A DNA stretch of 60,000 nucleotides, from NCBI GenBank assembly GCA_014529385.2, contig CM043960.1:117810043-117870042 (forward strand), in the 5' to 3' direction. The notes beneath the pieces are model-generated. The model did not search any database. It saw only the letters and a program-made list of their open reading frames with translations, and was not told the DNA's origin. The position numbers and the translations under genes are program-made. Origin of the DNA: Adiantum capillus-veneris (Eukaryota; Streptophyta; Polypodiopsida; Polypodiales; Pteridaceae). Shown in pieces: positions 9,905 through 19,608 of the stretch; the first letter of the stretch is position 1; each line of letters opens with the position of its first letter.

Positions 9905-11264
9905 AAGACCTACTATTGGCTATGTTCCTTGGAGGTTTCCATTTTGTGATGTGCATGTGCCGAGGGTGGACGAGTTTGTCAATGAGGTGAAGCTTCATGT
10001 TGAGGTGAACAAAGACACAGAAATGGTAGCAGATGTGGAGGTTCCGGTACGGATTGAAGAGGTAAATCATGTTCTTGTGGAGAGTTTGCATGAAAAGGTA
10101 GAAGAATGCAATCGAGATGCAGATACCGAGGGTTCATAAGCTGATGAAGAAAGTTTGCAAAGTGGTGAAGATGGTCAAGCTTTTGTGGAGCAGTAAGCGG
10201 AAGGAGATGTAGATACGGAGTCGGTATATGATGTCGGTGATGATGATGATACAAGCTCGATTAGCTGGGAGACAAGCGAGGAAAATAGAGCAGATGAGTC
10301 TACATCCTATGACGAAGAGACGGAATCTAATGAATCTGAACTGGTAAAGGTAAATCTGCCCTCTCATATGTTTGATGATATGGTAGTAGCCCATGTGCAA
10401 GAAGAGCAGGGAACAAAGCAATCCAATATGCTTGATGAAAGCCAAGTGGTGTGGTCTAGACCTACCGATGATGATATGCAAGTGAAGGTGGTGTGTGGGG
10501 CCATGCTAATGGCTGTGCTGATGAAAACGGTGGTAGAATGTGCCATGGTGGTGCAACATGTGCAGAATTTTGCCAAGAGTGATAGAGCAGTATTGTCTAT
10601 GGAGGAAGTCGAGGTGGATGCAGTAGAGAATGAGTTTCTCTCTTCCATGGAGGAGCATGCTACAGCGTTAGAAGAGGTGCTTGAAGAACAGGTAATTGAA
10701 GCTGAAAAGCAAGAGGTGTTGATCAACCTTGAAGGGCCGTTAGATGAGGAAGGGCTCTATGATGCTGGAATGGAGTGTGCGGTCAAAGAGGAGGTTGTGA
10801 TTCCAAAGACGGTGGAGATTCCACTGCGTTTGACATGTCCAATGGTGGAGAAAGGAGAATTTCACGCAGTGGCTTTGCTTCCAGTGAAGGTATGTAAATT
10901 ATGGTTGATGAAAAAGATGGTAGATACAACTATGCGGTGACTGGCTCACCAGGTGCAGGGTTCTATGGTGAAGTCCTCCACTTTATTTGGTCGGGAGGGA
11001 GGGTCAGACATGTGTTGGAGCGTGGTGTCAGGTACATGTTTTCTTGATGATGATATGCTTGGTGCTTCTTGGTATGAAGTAGACAGGTTGCAAAGGAATG
11101 CATGGAGTGCAGAAGGTAGGCTATGGGCAGCCTACACACATGGTGGTTTAGGTGCTGGGGTACGACACTCTAGTGATCAGTTACAGATGGGTGGAAGATA
11201 TCAACAACAGGTGTTTGATCTAGGTGGAAGCTATGTGATGCAGGGGGTGGGGCAACCCACTTGA
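9867..11264 (+). pseudogene. Acidic reading frame of element A
   Basis: A single frame stays largely open from 9867 to 11264, cut by stops near 10137, 10194 and 10938. It encodes a strongly acidic protein with runs such as DVGDDDDTSS and SYDEETESNESE, then Glu/Val-rich helices. The last part (10953-11264) is Gly-rich. It overlaps the end of the gag frame. No enzyme motif is seen. It could be the C-terminal half of a gag polyprotein or an accessory protein; function unknown. Confidence 0.45.
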
Positions 11265-11882
11265 AGGTTTGACAGTAGGATGCAATAAAACTATGTAAAT
11301 ATGGTTTTAGTTTTCTCATAGTGTGTGCCAGGTTTTGCAGTTAGTAGTGGAGTAAAAGCTCTTATGTGCTTGAGCATTAATGCTCAACTAGGGGGTGGGC
11401 AATGATGGTGCAGCCAAAGTGTGTCGATCGTAGAAGATGGCATGGGCAGATGTGTGCAGGCTAGCAGAAGTGTGGCAAAGGGCTAGAGCAGCTAGGAAAA
11501 TCATGGGATGACAGGTAGCAGTGGAAATGTATGACTGATGTGGCTTATAAGCCAAGGAAGGCTCCATGAGGGGCAAATTTGGGTAGCAAATGAAGGAGAT
11601 GCAAAGTGCAATTATTGGGTCCAGGAATGAAGAGCTTGAAGTGTTGAAGGAGCAGGTCCAGACGGCTCATCAAACCGAGCTATCGAGCCCAAGTTATTGA
11701 AGGTTGAAGTTTCAATGGGTTACAGATTCTTGCCGGATAGGGAAGTTGGGGATAGGTGGTCCAAGTGGAAGTCAAGGTACATGCATGTACTCAATTTATG
11801 GAGCCTACCCGTGTTTTCAGATTGTGGATCGGAGCCACGATTTGCATTTTATGGCGAGTTGAAGATTTGTCGGGGGCTAGGT
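11265..11882 (+). other. 3' interior of element A
   Basis: No coding signature. The GGGGGCTAGG just left of the second LTR at ~11872-11881 is the only purine-rich candidate for a polypurine tract and is weak. Confidence 0.35.
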
Positions 11883-13443
11883 TGGTGACCACCTGACCAC
11901 ATGGGGAATCGTGCAATCTGGTGTCTTTTGAGCATCAACGAAGTTCTACAGCAGGGTATGCATCATACGAAACTAGCAAGAAGTGACTGCATGTCAAACG
12001 AAGCCTGAAGCGGAAAGATATGGAAGTCGAAAGATTGGGTGCCTTTTTTCGAAGTTGGTTGCAGATGATTTGATTGGTTTTTGGAGGCCGAGGTTCGAGG
12101 GCTAGAAGAGTTGTGAAGTTTGGCAAAGTTGGGGTAAGACGGAGTCGGTTCAATGAGTTTTTTTCCAGATTCTACGGCTCGACAAATGGATCATCAGGGG
12201 CCAATGGGCAGACAGGGCAAGTTAGAGGAAACAAATTTGTTTTTTAAAAGGTGGTTTTTTTTTTTTTCAAAAGCCTAGAGGCTTGGGCCTTGTGGTACTG
12301 CCACGTGGCTGACGGTTGCCCCATATGCAAAATGGAGGAGGAGGAGGGTCGCACTACATAGGCAGGGCCGTGAGCCCACATATGAACACAAGGGAGGAGA
12401 GAGGGGAGCTCCCTCCTCGTTGAATATGGCGCTCGGGCGGCAGCCCTGCAGGGCACTCCGTTGGGCATTTGGCAGCAATTTTGGCTGAGTTGGGCGGCAC
12501 CAGGGGCGCTCGCACCCACTTGCAGTGACTGATGATGTGGCATCCGGTTAGTGGGGAGTCCCGCGGCTCCGTTAAAGCCCCCCAATTTTTTGAAGGAAGA
12601 AGGGAGGGCAATAGCGGCCTCGCTATTGCCTCCCCCCCTCATGGAAGAAGTTGATCTCGTAGTGAAGGGAGAGCCAAGGCCAAGGCCGTTCAAATATTTA
12701 GCAAGGGAGATCAAGCAAAGCCAAAGAGAGAATTCAAAGGCCCAAGAGGAGCAAGCCGGGCGGCCAAGTTGGGTGGACATTAGGAAGATGTGTACACCAT
12801 ACAATTGTTTCCAAAAATGAACTATGCCAAGTGGTGACAATGCAAGGAAATGCTAAATGGAGCTACAAGTGAAGTGCACAACATGAAATCTCACCCCTTA
12901 TTTATCTTTTAAGTCTCCTAGACACACCCTTATAAAAGGAGGTATACCTTCATTGTTTGGGGTCTTTTGACCAAGGTGGGCTTTTTTGCCTGAGTGTGTG
13001 ATTAAAAGTTGCAAGCATGTGTAGTGCAAAGCTTGCCATTGAAGCTGCATAGTTGATTGTACTATTCCCCTATGCAATAATACCACATATTTGGCCATAT
13101 TTCTTGTGTTGCTTCTCCCCATCCCCCTCCTTTTCTCTCGCTCTTTGTGTACTGGCCAGTGCTTGCAGAGGGTTTGCCTGCAGCTTGAAGGGTGTTACCA
13201 AGAGGGTAGAATCGGGGTGTTTTGTGAGTCAGAAAGGGTGAGTTGAGCAGAGTGGGTGCATTTGTGTTGCAAGGTGTTTTTGCAAGGTATGAGATAGTTT
13301 TATTGTGTGCTAAACTGGAGTTGTTAGTGCAAATTAGCCAATTTGAAGGTGTTATTTGAGAGGTTAGGGCTGATGTGGAATCCTTGGGCTATAGAGAGGC
13401 AGATATTTGGTGTGTTGGGTGTGTTCCGTATTCCCCCTCTCTA
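11883..13443 (+). repeat. 3' LTR of element A (copy A2)
   Basis: It aligns with A1 from end to end, with TATAAAA at 12931-12937. The terminal CA is mutated to TA (CCCCCTCTCTA). Penelope-like sequence follows within a few bases. It shares with A3 a short segment absent from A1. Confidence 0.7.
12931..12937 (+). promoter_or_regulatory. TATA box in A2 LTR
   Basis: TATAAAA at the position equivalent to the A1 promoter, with the same GGAGGTATAC downstream. Confidence 0.55.
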
Positions 13444-13980
13444 TCTTAAAAAATATTATTCGTGGCGAGTGAAACTTGTTTTCGACACAAGGGTAATAGT
13501 AAAAAGATAGGAAAAGGGAGAAAGGAAAGGGGAGGGGGGGGGGGGGGGGAGGGAGAAAAGAGGAACTACACAAGAGTCTACACCAAACGCGTTTCGTTAT
13601 ATTAGCTCATCAGTGGTGTAAACAAAAAGAGAGGGAGGAGGGGGTATAAGTAGGGAGTCATGGTTCAAAAACCTGTACAAAGTACCATAGTTAGGGAGGC
13701 GAGGCTAGTTTGGAAGGTGAGTAATTCCTGTTTAAATGTAGGGGGTACAAGCAAAAGGGGTGGGAAAATATTTTTAGGTGGGAAGTAAAAGAAGGGAGTA
13801 CAAATCACTTAGGGGCTTATTTAAGGTTAATGAGGGCCTTTATTAGAAAAGGGCTAGTCAATCAAAATTGAATGAGCCCTGTGTGAAAAAAAGTTAGGAA
13901 GAGGTATAGGGGAAATATAGGGGGGTTGAGGAGTTAGTGGAGGGGAGGATAGCAAGATTAGGTAGGGTCGGGTTTGGTAG
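13444..13980 (-). repeat. Downstream pseudo-LTR of the Penelope-like element
   Basis: This block matches the upstream block at 19412-19608/24781-25115 almost base for base, including a G homopolymer (13538-13550) and the ribozyme segment. It covers the 3' end of the element and reaches the end of the RT frame. Similarity may extend a little beyond 13980, where the upstream copy stops. Confidence 0.75.
13579..13620 (-). ncRNA. Hammerhead ribozyme motif (downstream pseudo-LTR)
   Basis: Read on the minus strand the order is TACACCA, CTGATGA, an 11-base stem II segment, GAA, ACGCGT, T, TGGTGTA. TACACCA and TGGTGTA pair fully as a 7-bp stem I. CTGATGA and GAA are the invariant core. ACGCGT is self-complementary, so stem III is too short to fold alone and would form between two molecules, as in minimal hammerheads of Penelope-like elements. 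Stem II (GCTA / TAAC) has one C-A mismatch that the other copy lacks. Self-cleavage would fall after the T before TGGTGTA. The core here is intact. Confidence 0.75.
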
Positions 13981-15819
13981 GGTCGAGTTTAAGGGAGAGG
14001 AGGGTGCCAAGATTTGGAGCATTAAGCCAACATACGATAGGTTTCGGAAGGTGCGTGAGTTCGGGATCACTCTTGAGAAGCTTAGCGAGGGGTTTGTTGA
14101 TGGTGTAGGAGAGGTTTAGAGTGTGGGTAAGGGGAGAGAAGGGAATTTTTACAATGGTTGGTGAATGCTTGGTTCTATGTGTTTTATGAAGTAGAGATGG
14201 TCTTACCTCATAAGAAACAAAAATGAAGCAAGCTTCCAAAAGGGAGGGGGGATAGCCTTTAGCTCTAAGCCTGGTATAAAAGAGGTTGCGAATAGTGATA
14301 AAGCCTGCAAGAGAGATTTCCTAGACAAGGTATCTTTTGAGTTCTGCAAGGATGAAAGCAATTTGTTGCTGTGTTGGACGCCAAGACTGCCAAGGAATGT
14401 AGTTGTAGGAGTTGAGGCTTTTTTGGTGACAGTGTGAATCAAGAATACCGAAGGTGGAAAAAGAGGATCCTTTGAAGAAATGGATATACAAAATGAAAGC
14501 CTCTTGAGAGGATATGGAAGAAGAAATTTTAATATTCTCTTGGAGAGGATGTCCATAACTTTGAAGGAGCTTTCTTAACCGGAAGTAGGACCATCCCAAA
14601 TGCCAAAGGCATCGTCAATGAATCTTTTGAAATAGAGAAGGGGAGGGGAGGCAAGTAACTTCATGCCCTCTTCTAGGGAACAAAGGAAAAGGCACACGTA
14701 AACCACTGCAAAATTTGATCCCATTGCTGTGCCTTTGGTTTGATGCCAAACTTCACCTTTGAAAGAGAGATAGTGATGATTTAGGATGAGAGAGGCTAAG
14801 GACATAATGAAGTGCACTTTAGGTGAGGGGAAAAAATCTTGGATGGAATTTCTGAGAGCTAAGAGTCCCTCTATAATGGGGATGCTAGGATAGAGGGACT
14901 CTTCATCAAAGGAGAAGAGGATAATATGTGGAAGAAAGGGGGTGGATATAAGGTCCAAGATAAGGGAGTGGGAATCTTTTAGGTGTTGGTTTTTAGATAA
15001 GAGGATAGGGTAGAGTTGTGCGTGGAGCCATTTGGAGGCATTTTCTAAAATATATCCCTCGTAGGAGCAAATGGGACGTCCTACAAGGAATGGTTTATGG
15101 ATTTTGGGTAGGAGAAAAAAGAGGCAAGGTTTTGGCTTAACTAGAGGAGAGGAGAGGATGAAATCTCTTTCGTTGTTAGGAAGAAGGGGGTAGTTCAAAA
15201 TCATAGAGGTGAGGAGGGAGGCAACAAAAGCTAGAGGAGGGGAAGAAATTTCGGAATAGGTAGAGGGGTCCATGAGGTGATGAAAGCCTTCTTTTTCATA
15301 CCAAACTTTGGAGAGGACAACGGGACCAAGGTTTTTATCCACGGGTTTGATTATAATGCTTTGGTTATTTCTTAAGGAAGATAGGGCATTCATGAGAAAA
15401 GGTTTGGTGTGGAAACGAGGAGAAAAGGAGAGAAGAGAATTGAGGAGAGTGAACACATTTTTGAATGCCAAGTTTAGAGTGGACCAAAGCAAAGGTGGAT
15501 TCCAAGTAGGATTAGGAATAGATAGAGAGAGGGTAGAGGGAGGGGAAGAGTCCTTAAAAAACAATCTAAGATGGAAGTTTCTTTTTAAACTCTAGTAGGC
15601 TTTAAGTATGGAATCCGGAGGGGGTGGAGGAGAAGGAGGGATATAATTGAGCCCAAGACCTAGGAGTTTATGTTCGGAGGAAGAAAGGGGGTGACTTGAG
15701 AGATTGTGTGAAGAGAGGTTTGTAATTTTTTGCTCAAGAGTGAAGATAGAAAGAATGGTTAGAACCAAAATTTTAAAGAGGTGAGGGTTAGTCAGAGGAA
15801 GCCAAAATTTATGACGCAT
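13958..15819 (-). pseudogene. Penelope-type reverse transcriptase, frameshifted, no GIY-YIG domain
   Basis: Reading from 15819 down: NLSSHNLSSHPLSSSEHKLL is the N-terminal lead typical of Penelope RTs. After a stop near 15592, the 329-codon frame 15564-14575 gives IIIKPVDKNLGPVVL (residues ~70-85), LLPKIHK (151-157), motif A FSFDEESLYPSIP (217-229), motif B GTAMGSNFA (278-286) and motif C RFIDDAFGIW (314-323) with both aspartates. A frameshift near 14580-14600 leads into KSLNSYNYIPWQS and FILAELKRY. A stop near 14320 then precedes LNLSYTINKPLAKLL and PIVCWLNAPNLGTLL, matching the post-RT region of the family. The protein ends at 13958 with no endonuclease. The open lead extends further up to 16242 as a Pro/Ser-rich stretch. 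At least two stops and one shift make this copy inactive. Confidence 0.85.
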
Positions 15820-15939
15820 TTTCTAGAGTGGGATGGATGGGGGAGGAGAGGGAAAGTACATGGAGGAGGGGTCCAAAGGTGAGGAAAAAGGGGGGTTTTG
15901 AGAAGAGAAAGTGGAGCCAAGAGGTAGGGTGCTCTAGCC

Positions 15940-16242
15940 CTAGTTCGTCCTCCTCCATTGCAAGTTTTTTGAGCCTTTGGAGAGGTTAAACTTGGGATGT
16001 AGAGGCTTGGTTTGTGGCATGCGGGAGGGTTGGGGGGAAGGAGTATTGAGTGGGTAGTTGGGAATTTGGAGAAGAGAGGGTAATGGAGAAGGGTTGCTAG
16101 AGGAGGGAGAGGGATTTTTTGGAGTGTTTAAAATGGGGAGATTACAAGAGGGGGTGGAGTGGCAAGGGTACAAAGTAGGGGGGGAGAGTTTGGGTTTTTT
16201 AAATGGTTGTCGAGTGAATTCCTCATGGGAATTTTTATCCAA
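15940..16242 (-). pseudogene. Pro/Ser-rich lead of the Penelope-like RT frame
   Basis: This 100-codon stretch is in the same frame as the RT lead at 15592-15819, separated by a few stops. It is rich in Pro, Ser and Lys with no domain. It could be the N-terminal tail of the RT protein or a spacer. Confidence 0.4.
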
Positions 16243-16357
16243 GTAAGGGTATGGTTTGGAAGGTTTGGATTGGAAGGAGGGAGGCTTTGGGTGGGTAGCG
16301 TGGTGAGGGCGCTTGGGATAAAAAGGGTTTGTGAGGAGGAGAGAGGAGTTTTTTCAT

Positions 16358-16969
16358 TTACGTGGTGACCTCGTGATGTACCAATTCACCCACTGTTTCC
16401 TCTTTAGGAAGGGATTCTACTTCTTCTAGGAGAGAGATTTTTGATCTCTTCCTAGCATTATAAGCCTCCATGCTCAAGGAAGAGGCTAAGTGAGTTTGAA
16501 GGATTTCATTTTGTATGAGAGCATCAAATTCATTGTGGGAAGTTTGTTTCCAAAAAAGGAGTTGGTTGGCCCAAGACGAAGGAAGCACCCTAGGGAAGGA
16601 GATGGGTGCAAGTTTTTTAGTGAGTTCCAGAAGCCTCTCTTCCACAATGTTGTGGTAGTCATCAAAGCTTTTTTGAAGATTTTTTATGAGTAAAGTTTGG
16701 GCTTGGATGTATGCTTTAGTGCAATCTAGTTGGAATTGTATGTTTAGTGCCTCTAGCTTAGCACTTAAAAGCGCTTTTGCATTAATATCTTCCAAGGTAA
16801 GACGAGGGGTTTTCATACAAAGACTATGAGGGGCCTTTTGGTTAGCGTGAAGGATTTGAAGGTACGTGAGGTGGGATTTGGCTTTGTTAACACTAGGGAT
16901 GTGTGAGCATGAACCACTTTTGTGGCTATAAGCAACTTTTTTGTAAATTCTTGTTCTCATGGACCACAA
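16358..16969 (-). CDS. Accessory frame of the Penelope-like element, helical, unknown function
   Basis: A 203-codon frame lies upstream of the RT on the same strand. Residues ~60-125 (DINAKALLSAKLEALNIQFQ and onward) and the C-terminal end (KRSKISLLEEVESLPKEETV) look helical, possibly coiled coil. I do not recognise a family. The annotated start is inside a dyad-bearing segment (16912-16927), so the true start or an upstream exon may differ. It may serve as an RNA-binding or particle protein like the ORF1 products of other retroelements; that is inference from position only. Confidence 0.5.
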   Translation of the reverse strand: MWSMRTRIYKKVAYSHKSGSCSHIPSVNKAKSHLTYLQILHANQKAPHSLCMKTPRLTLEDINAKALLSAKLEALNIQFQLDCTKAYIQAQTLLIKNLQKSFDDYHNIVEERLLELTKKLAPISFPRVLPSSWANQLLFWKQTSHNEFDALIQNEILQTHLASSLSMEAYNARKRSKISLLEEVESLPKEETVGELVHHEVTT

Positions 16970-17470
16970 AAAACCTCATCAAAACCTTTTAGGGATTGGT
17001 TCTCAAGGCATGCAGGGAGTTGAAAAAAAATAGAAATAAATAATTTCATGTCAAATTATTATTTTTTAAGAGCCATCTTTTAGGTACCATCGAACAAAAA
17101 TCACTCAAAAAATTGATATCCCATGTAGACCCCTTAAAACCCTTTAGAGCACATTGAAACTTTTTTGAAAAATACATGGATATGTATGCAATGAGAATAT
17201 ATGCATATACTATTTTTAGAAAAATAACTGCCGACTTGTTTTAGGCCTCAAAAACGTGTATGCTGTCAAATTTAAAAGCCAGTTTTGTGGCTTCTTACTA
17301 TTTTTAGAAAATTAAAAATTTTAATTTTACACTTTTTGGGATAAATGGTATACTAGAGTTTTCATCTATGTCATAGGATCTCAATGGTATTCTATGATCA
17401 TGGTTTATTGAAAAATAGGCAGTCATAGAAACAATTTTATAGAATGAGGTGCCAAGCCACTATTGTGGCT
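16912..17470. repeat. Three copies of a 16-base dyad, AGCCAC-N4-GTGGCT type
   Basis: AACCACTTTTGTGGCT (16912-16927), AGCCAGTTTTGTGGCT (17277-17292) and AGCCACTATTGTGGCT (17455-17470) are imperfect-to-perfect palindromes. They bracket an AT-rich non-coding segment between the two accessory frames. They could be ends of an inserted element, hairpins in the RNA, or protein sites. Confidence 0.55.
16970..17459. other. AT-rich spacer between Penelope accessory frames
   Basis: About 490 AT-rich bases with no open frame, delimited by the palindromic 16-mers. It may be an intron of the minus-strand transcript or an insertion. I saw no convincing splice pair. Confidence 0.4.
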
Positions 17471-18152
17471 CAAACACAAACCTAGTGTTAAGCTTGAGAT
17501 TGAGGGCTTTAAATTCCTCCAAAGAAAGGGATACAATTTTGTTGAATTCCAAGGGTTTCTCTATGGCGGGTAGGATGGGGAGGGATGGTGGATAGGGAGA
17601 AATATTTGAGGAGTTAGCGGAGAAGGAGCCAAAGGAAGAGGGGAAGGTAATTGAGGGAATAGTGAGGATGCCTCTTTGAGGAAAATTGGAGAATACACCA
17701 CCATGGTTTGGGTAGGAGGAACTCGTAAAGCCATGCGTGGAAGAGCTAGCCAAGCCAGGATGAGTAAAAAGGGCGGGGTTATCTTTGTCGCAGTTGTTGG
17801 TAGAAGGAATAGAGAGTTGGTCGAGATCCTCTATTGGTAAGTTAGCGGTGAGACCCATAATTTCCTCTGGACTAAATAAAGTTTTTTTAGACAAGGTAAT
17901 GGGGGGGGTTGAGGTTAGCATTGGAGTGGTTAGATTTGAAGAGGACGGCCCGTTTAAGAGGCTAGCCACCGAGACAAAGCTAGGAAAGGAGACCACGTCA
18001 ATGGGCGGGGTATTTAGGTTTTGGGAAACCACAAAGGGTGAGGGGGAGGGTGCACGATCCACGGAAGGAAGTTCGGGGATTTCGTCCAAGACCATAGCCG
18101 TGGGAACAAGGGTTAATGATGAGGTGGAGGAAAGAGAAGGGGGAGAAGCCAT
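17460..18152 (-). CDS. Ser/Pro-rich first frame of the Penelope-like element
   Basis: This intact 230-codon frame starts MASPPSLSSTSS and is dominated by Ser, Pro, Thr and Leu. Segments such as FSPEEIMGLTANLPIEDLDQ and IVSLSLEEFKALNLKL could be short helices. There is no cysteine-histidine cluster and no enzyme motif. As the 5'-most frame of the minus-strand element it occupies the place of an ORF1. That it stays open while the RT frame is broken is notable but may be chance. Function unknown. Confidence 0.5.
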   Translation of the reverse strand: MASPPSLSSTSSLTLVPTAMVLDEIPELPSVDRAPSPSPFVVSQNLNTPPIDVVSFPSFVSVASLLNGPSSSNLTTPMLTSTPPITLSKKTLFSPEEIMGLTANLPIEDLDQLSIPSTNNCDKDNPALFTHPGLASSSTHGFTSSSYPNHGGVFSNFPQRGILTIPSITFPSSFGSFSANSSNISPYPPSLPILPAIEKPLEFNKIVSLSLEEFKALNLKLNTRFVFEPQ

Positions 18153-18358
18153 TTGTGACTAGTGACGATTTGCTGTAGTCATCAATTTGCTGTAGTCGTC
18201 CTGCTGTTGCCACCAATATTGCGGGAAAGAACCGGTTAGTAAGCTGCAAACGTCCTGTTGTCTTCGCCGATGCTGCGCGCAGGTGTTGACCTGCTGCTAT
18301 TGCTGATTAAGTGCACAGGCAATGACAAGTGAGCTGCTTCCACTTTGCTACCTCTATC

Positions 18359-18478
18359 GTTGTTTGCAGAGCGAGAAGAACTCGCCGCAAGACTCGCTGT
18401 TGTTTGCAGAGCGAGAAGGACTAGCCGCAAGACTCGATGTTGTTTACAGAGCGAGAAGGACTAGCCGCAACTGCAGCG
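18359..18478. repeat. 40-bp minisatellite, three units
   Basis: Units start at 18359, 18399 and 18439 with GTTGTTTGCAGAGCGAGAAG (third unit GTTGTTTACAGAG). They stay aligned through CTAGCCGCAA before diverging in the last unit. Confidence 0.85.
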
Positions 18479-18518
18479 CAGGCAGGGTGTCCTTGCGAGT
18501 TAAAGTCACTGTCGCCGT

Positions 18519-18660
18519 CGCCGAAAGAAGAGCGAACCGAGGACCACCTCTATAGCCATTATAGCCGAAAGAAAAGCGAGCCGAGGACCACCAACGGGTG
18601 TTGCTGTAGCCGGAAGCTTCTTTAGCTGGAAGAAAGACTATAGCCGTAAGAAAGGCGCGC
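18519..18660. repeat. Second minisatellite in the Penelope 5' region
   Basis: GCCGAAAGAAGAGCGAACCG and GCCGAAAGAAAAGCGAGCCG, each followed by AGGACCACC, recur about 44 bases apart. Looser TAGCCG-AAGAAAG relatives follow to 18655. Confidence 0.65.
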
Positions 18661-19539
18661 AGGGGGCCGCAGTCGGTTGGTGTTGTTTGTTGGAATTTTT
18701 TAGAGTATGCTGCCGTTGGGTGAGGCCGTTGTAGGGTGTGGCCACGTGCGGCCGCTGCTGTCGTAGCTGCCTGGTTGCAATCTCCGGGTTACAGCCACAG
18801 GTCGACCGCTGGTTTAAAACTGCAGGAGATGCACCTGTGGGTATATCCGCGCTCCGAGCTCCTTGCTGTCGTAGCTGGCTTGTCGAATCCGTCATAAAAG
18901 CAGGAGACAAGAATCGGGAGGAGGCGACAGGGGGAAGGTATGTAAGCAGATCGGTGCGGATTGTAGATAGGTGTACAAGCAAGGATTAGTGAGTAGTGTG
19001 TAGGTGTTGTGTGATGGGAGCTGCGTGCTGAAGCGAGCTACGGTGTGCTTGGGGCGGCTAGGTGCAGAGGTTGGGTGGTAGCGCAAAGAGACCCGCGAGA
19101 TGCAAGCAATGAACGATGCTTCTCAGAGCTGCCAAAGGATAAAAGCGCTGCAAACGGGGCCTATTCAACCTTTGGAAAAGGGTTTCATTGGAAAAACCAC
19201 TCAGAGCCGTTTGTTGAAGGTAATGCCTTGAGAAAGTAAATTACAAGGGGGGGTTTACATGCAAGGAGAGGAGGGTTGCGGGTAAGAAAACCACCAAGGG
19301 CGAGAAAAGGTAAGTTTATCATAAAAAGGAAAGGCTGGGTGGGCAAGGAAAAGAGAAGGAAGACAAGTGCTATGCTAAATATCAAAGAGGTAGCCCTTCT
19401 AAAGTAACCATGTTAAAAAATATTATTTGTGGCGAGCTAAACTTGTTTCCAACACAAGGGTAATAGTAAAAAGATAGGAAAAGGGAGAAAGGAAAAAGTA
19501 GGGGGGGGGGGGGGGAGAAAGAGGAACTACACAAGAGTC

Positions 19540-19581
19540 TACACCAAACGCGTTTCGCTATATTAGCTCATCATTGTTGTA
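19540..19581 (-). ncRNA. Hammerhead ribozyme motif, degraded (upstream pseudo-LTR)
   Basis: This copy matches the one at 13579-13620. Stem II pairs perfectly here (GCTA / TAGC with a three-base loop), and GAA, ACGCGT and TGGTGTA are unchanged. The first core base is altered (ATGATGA for CTGATGA), and stem I has a mismatch (TACAACA). Loss of that core cytosine should abolish cleavage. The two copies complement one another's defects, implying an ancestor with a complete ribozyme. Confidence 0.7.
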
Positions 19582-19603
19582 AACAAAAAGGGAGGGAGGA
19601 GGG

Positions 19604-19608
19604 GGTAT
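19604..19608. repeat. Left target duplication of Copia C (GGTAT)
   Basis: GGTAT precedes the LTR. The right partner at 24776-24780 is GGTAA. The unoccupied site in the sister pseudo-LTR (13642 region) reads GGGGTATAAGTAGGG, confirming the insertion point. Confidence 0.75.

Larger units (their letters stand above)
7711..13443 (+). mobile_element. Non-autonomous LTR retrotransposon A (gag relic, no pol)
   Basis: Two long direct repeats (7711-9260 and 11883-13443) flank a 2.6 kb interior. The interior begins with a candidate primer-binding site, contains a broken gag and a long acidic frame, and shows no protease, RT or integrase. The repeats behave as LTRs: both have TATAAAA at equivalent places and both lose similarity at a terminal CA (TA in the second copy). 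Similarity starts seven bases left of the TG (GCTAGGT in both), so the left border is uncertain. The right flank is occupied by the Penelope-like element, so no target duplication can be checked. Confidence 0.65.
18153..19411 (-). other. 5' untranslated region of the fuller Penelope-like copy
   Basis: GC-richer than its surroundings, with the tandem repeats listed below and many CTGTAGTC / GCTGTCGTAGCTG-like fragments. No coding frame with support. It ends at the joint with the upstream copy at 19411/19412. Confidence 0.5.
19412..19608 (-). repeat. Upstream pseudo-LTR, part 1 (left of Copia C)
   Basis: It matches 13444-13642 with a slightly different G run and holds the second hammerhead-like motif. 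It is interrupted at 19608 by element C and resumes at 24781. Confidence 0.75.

Noticed and set aside
13364-13573. Proline-rich minus-strand frame at the A2/Penelope joint
   Set aside because: It spans a G homopolymer and the boundary between two elements.
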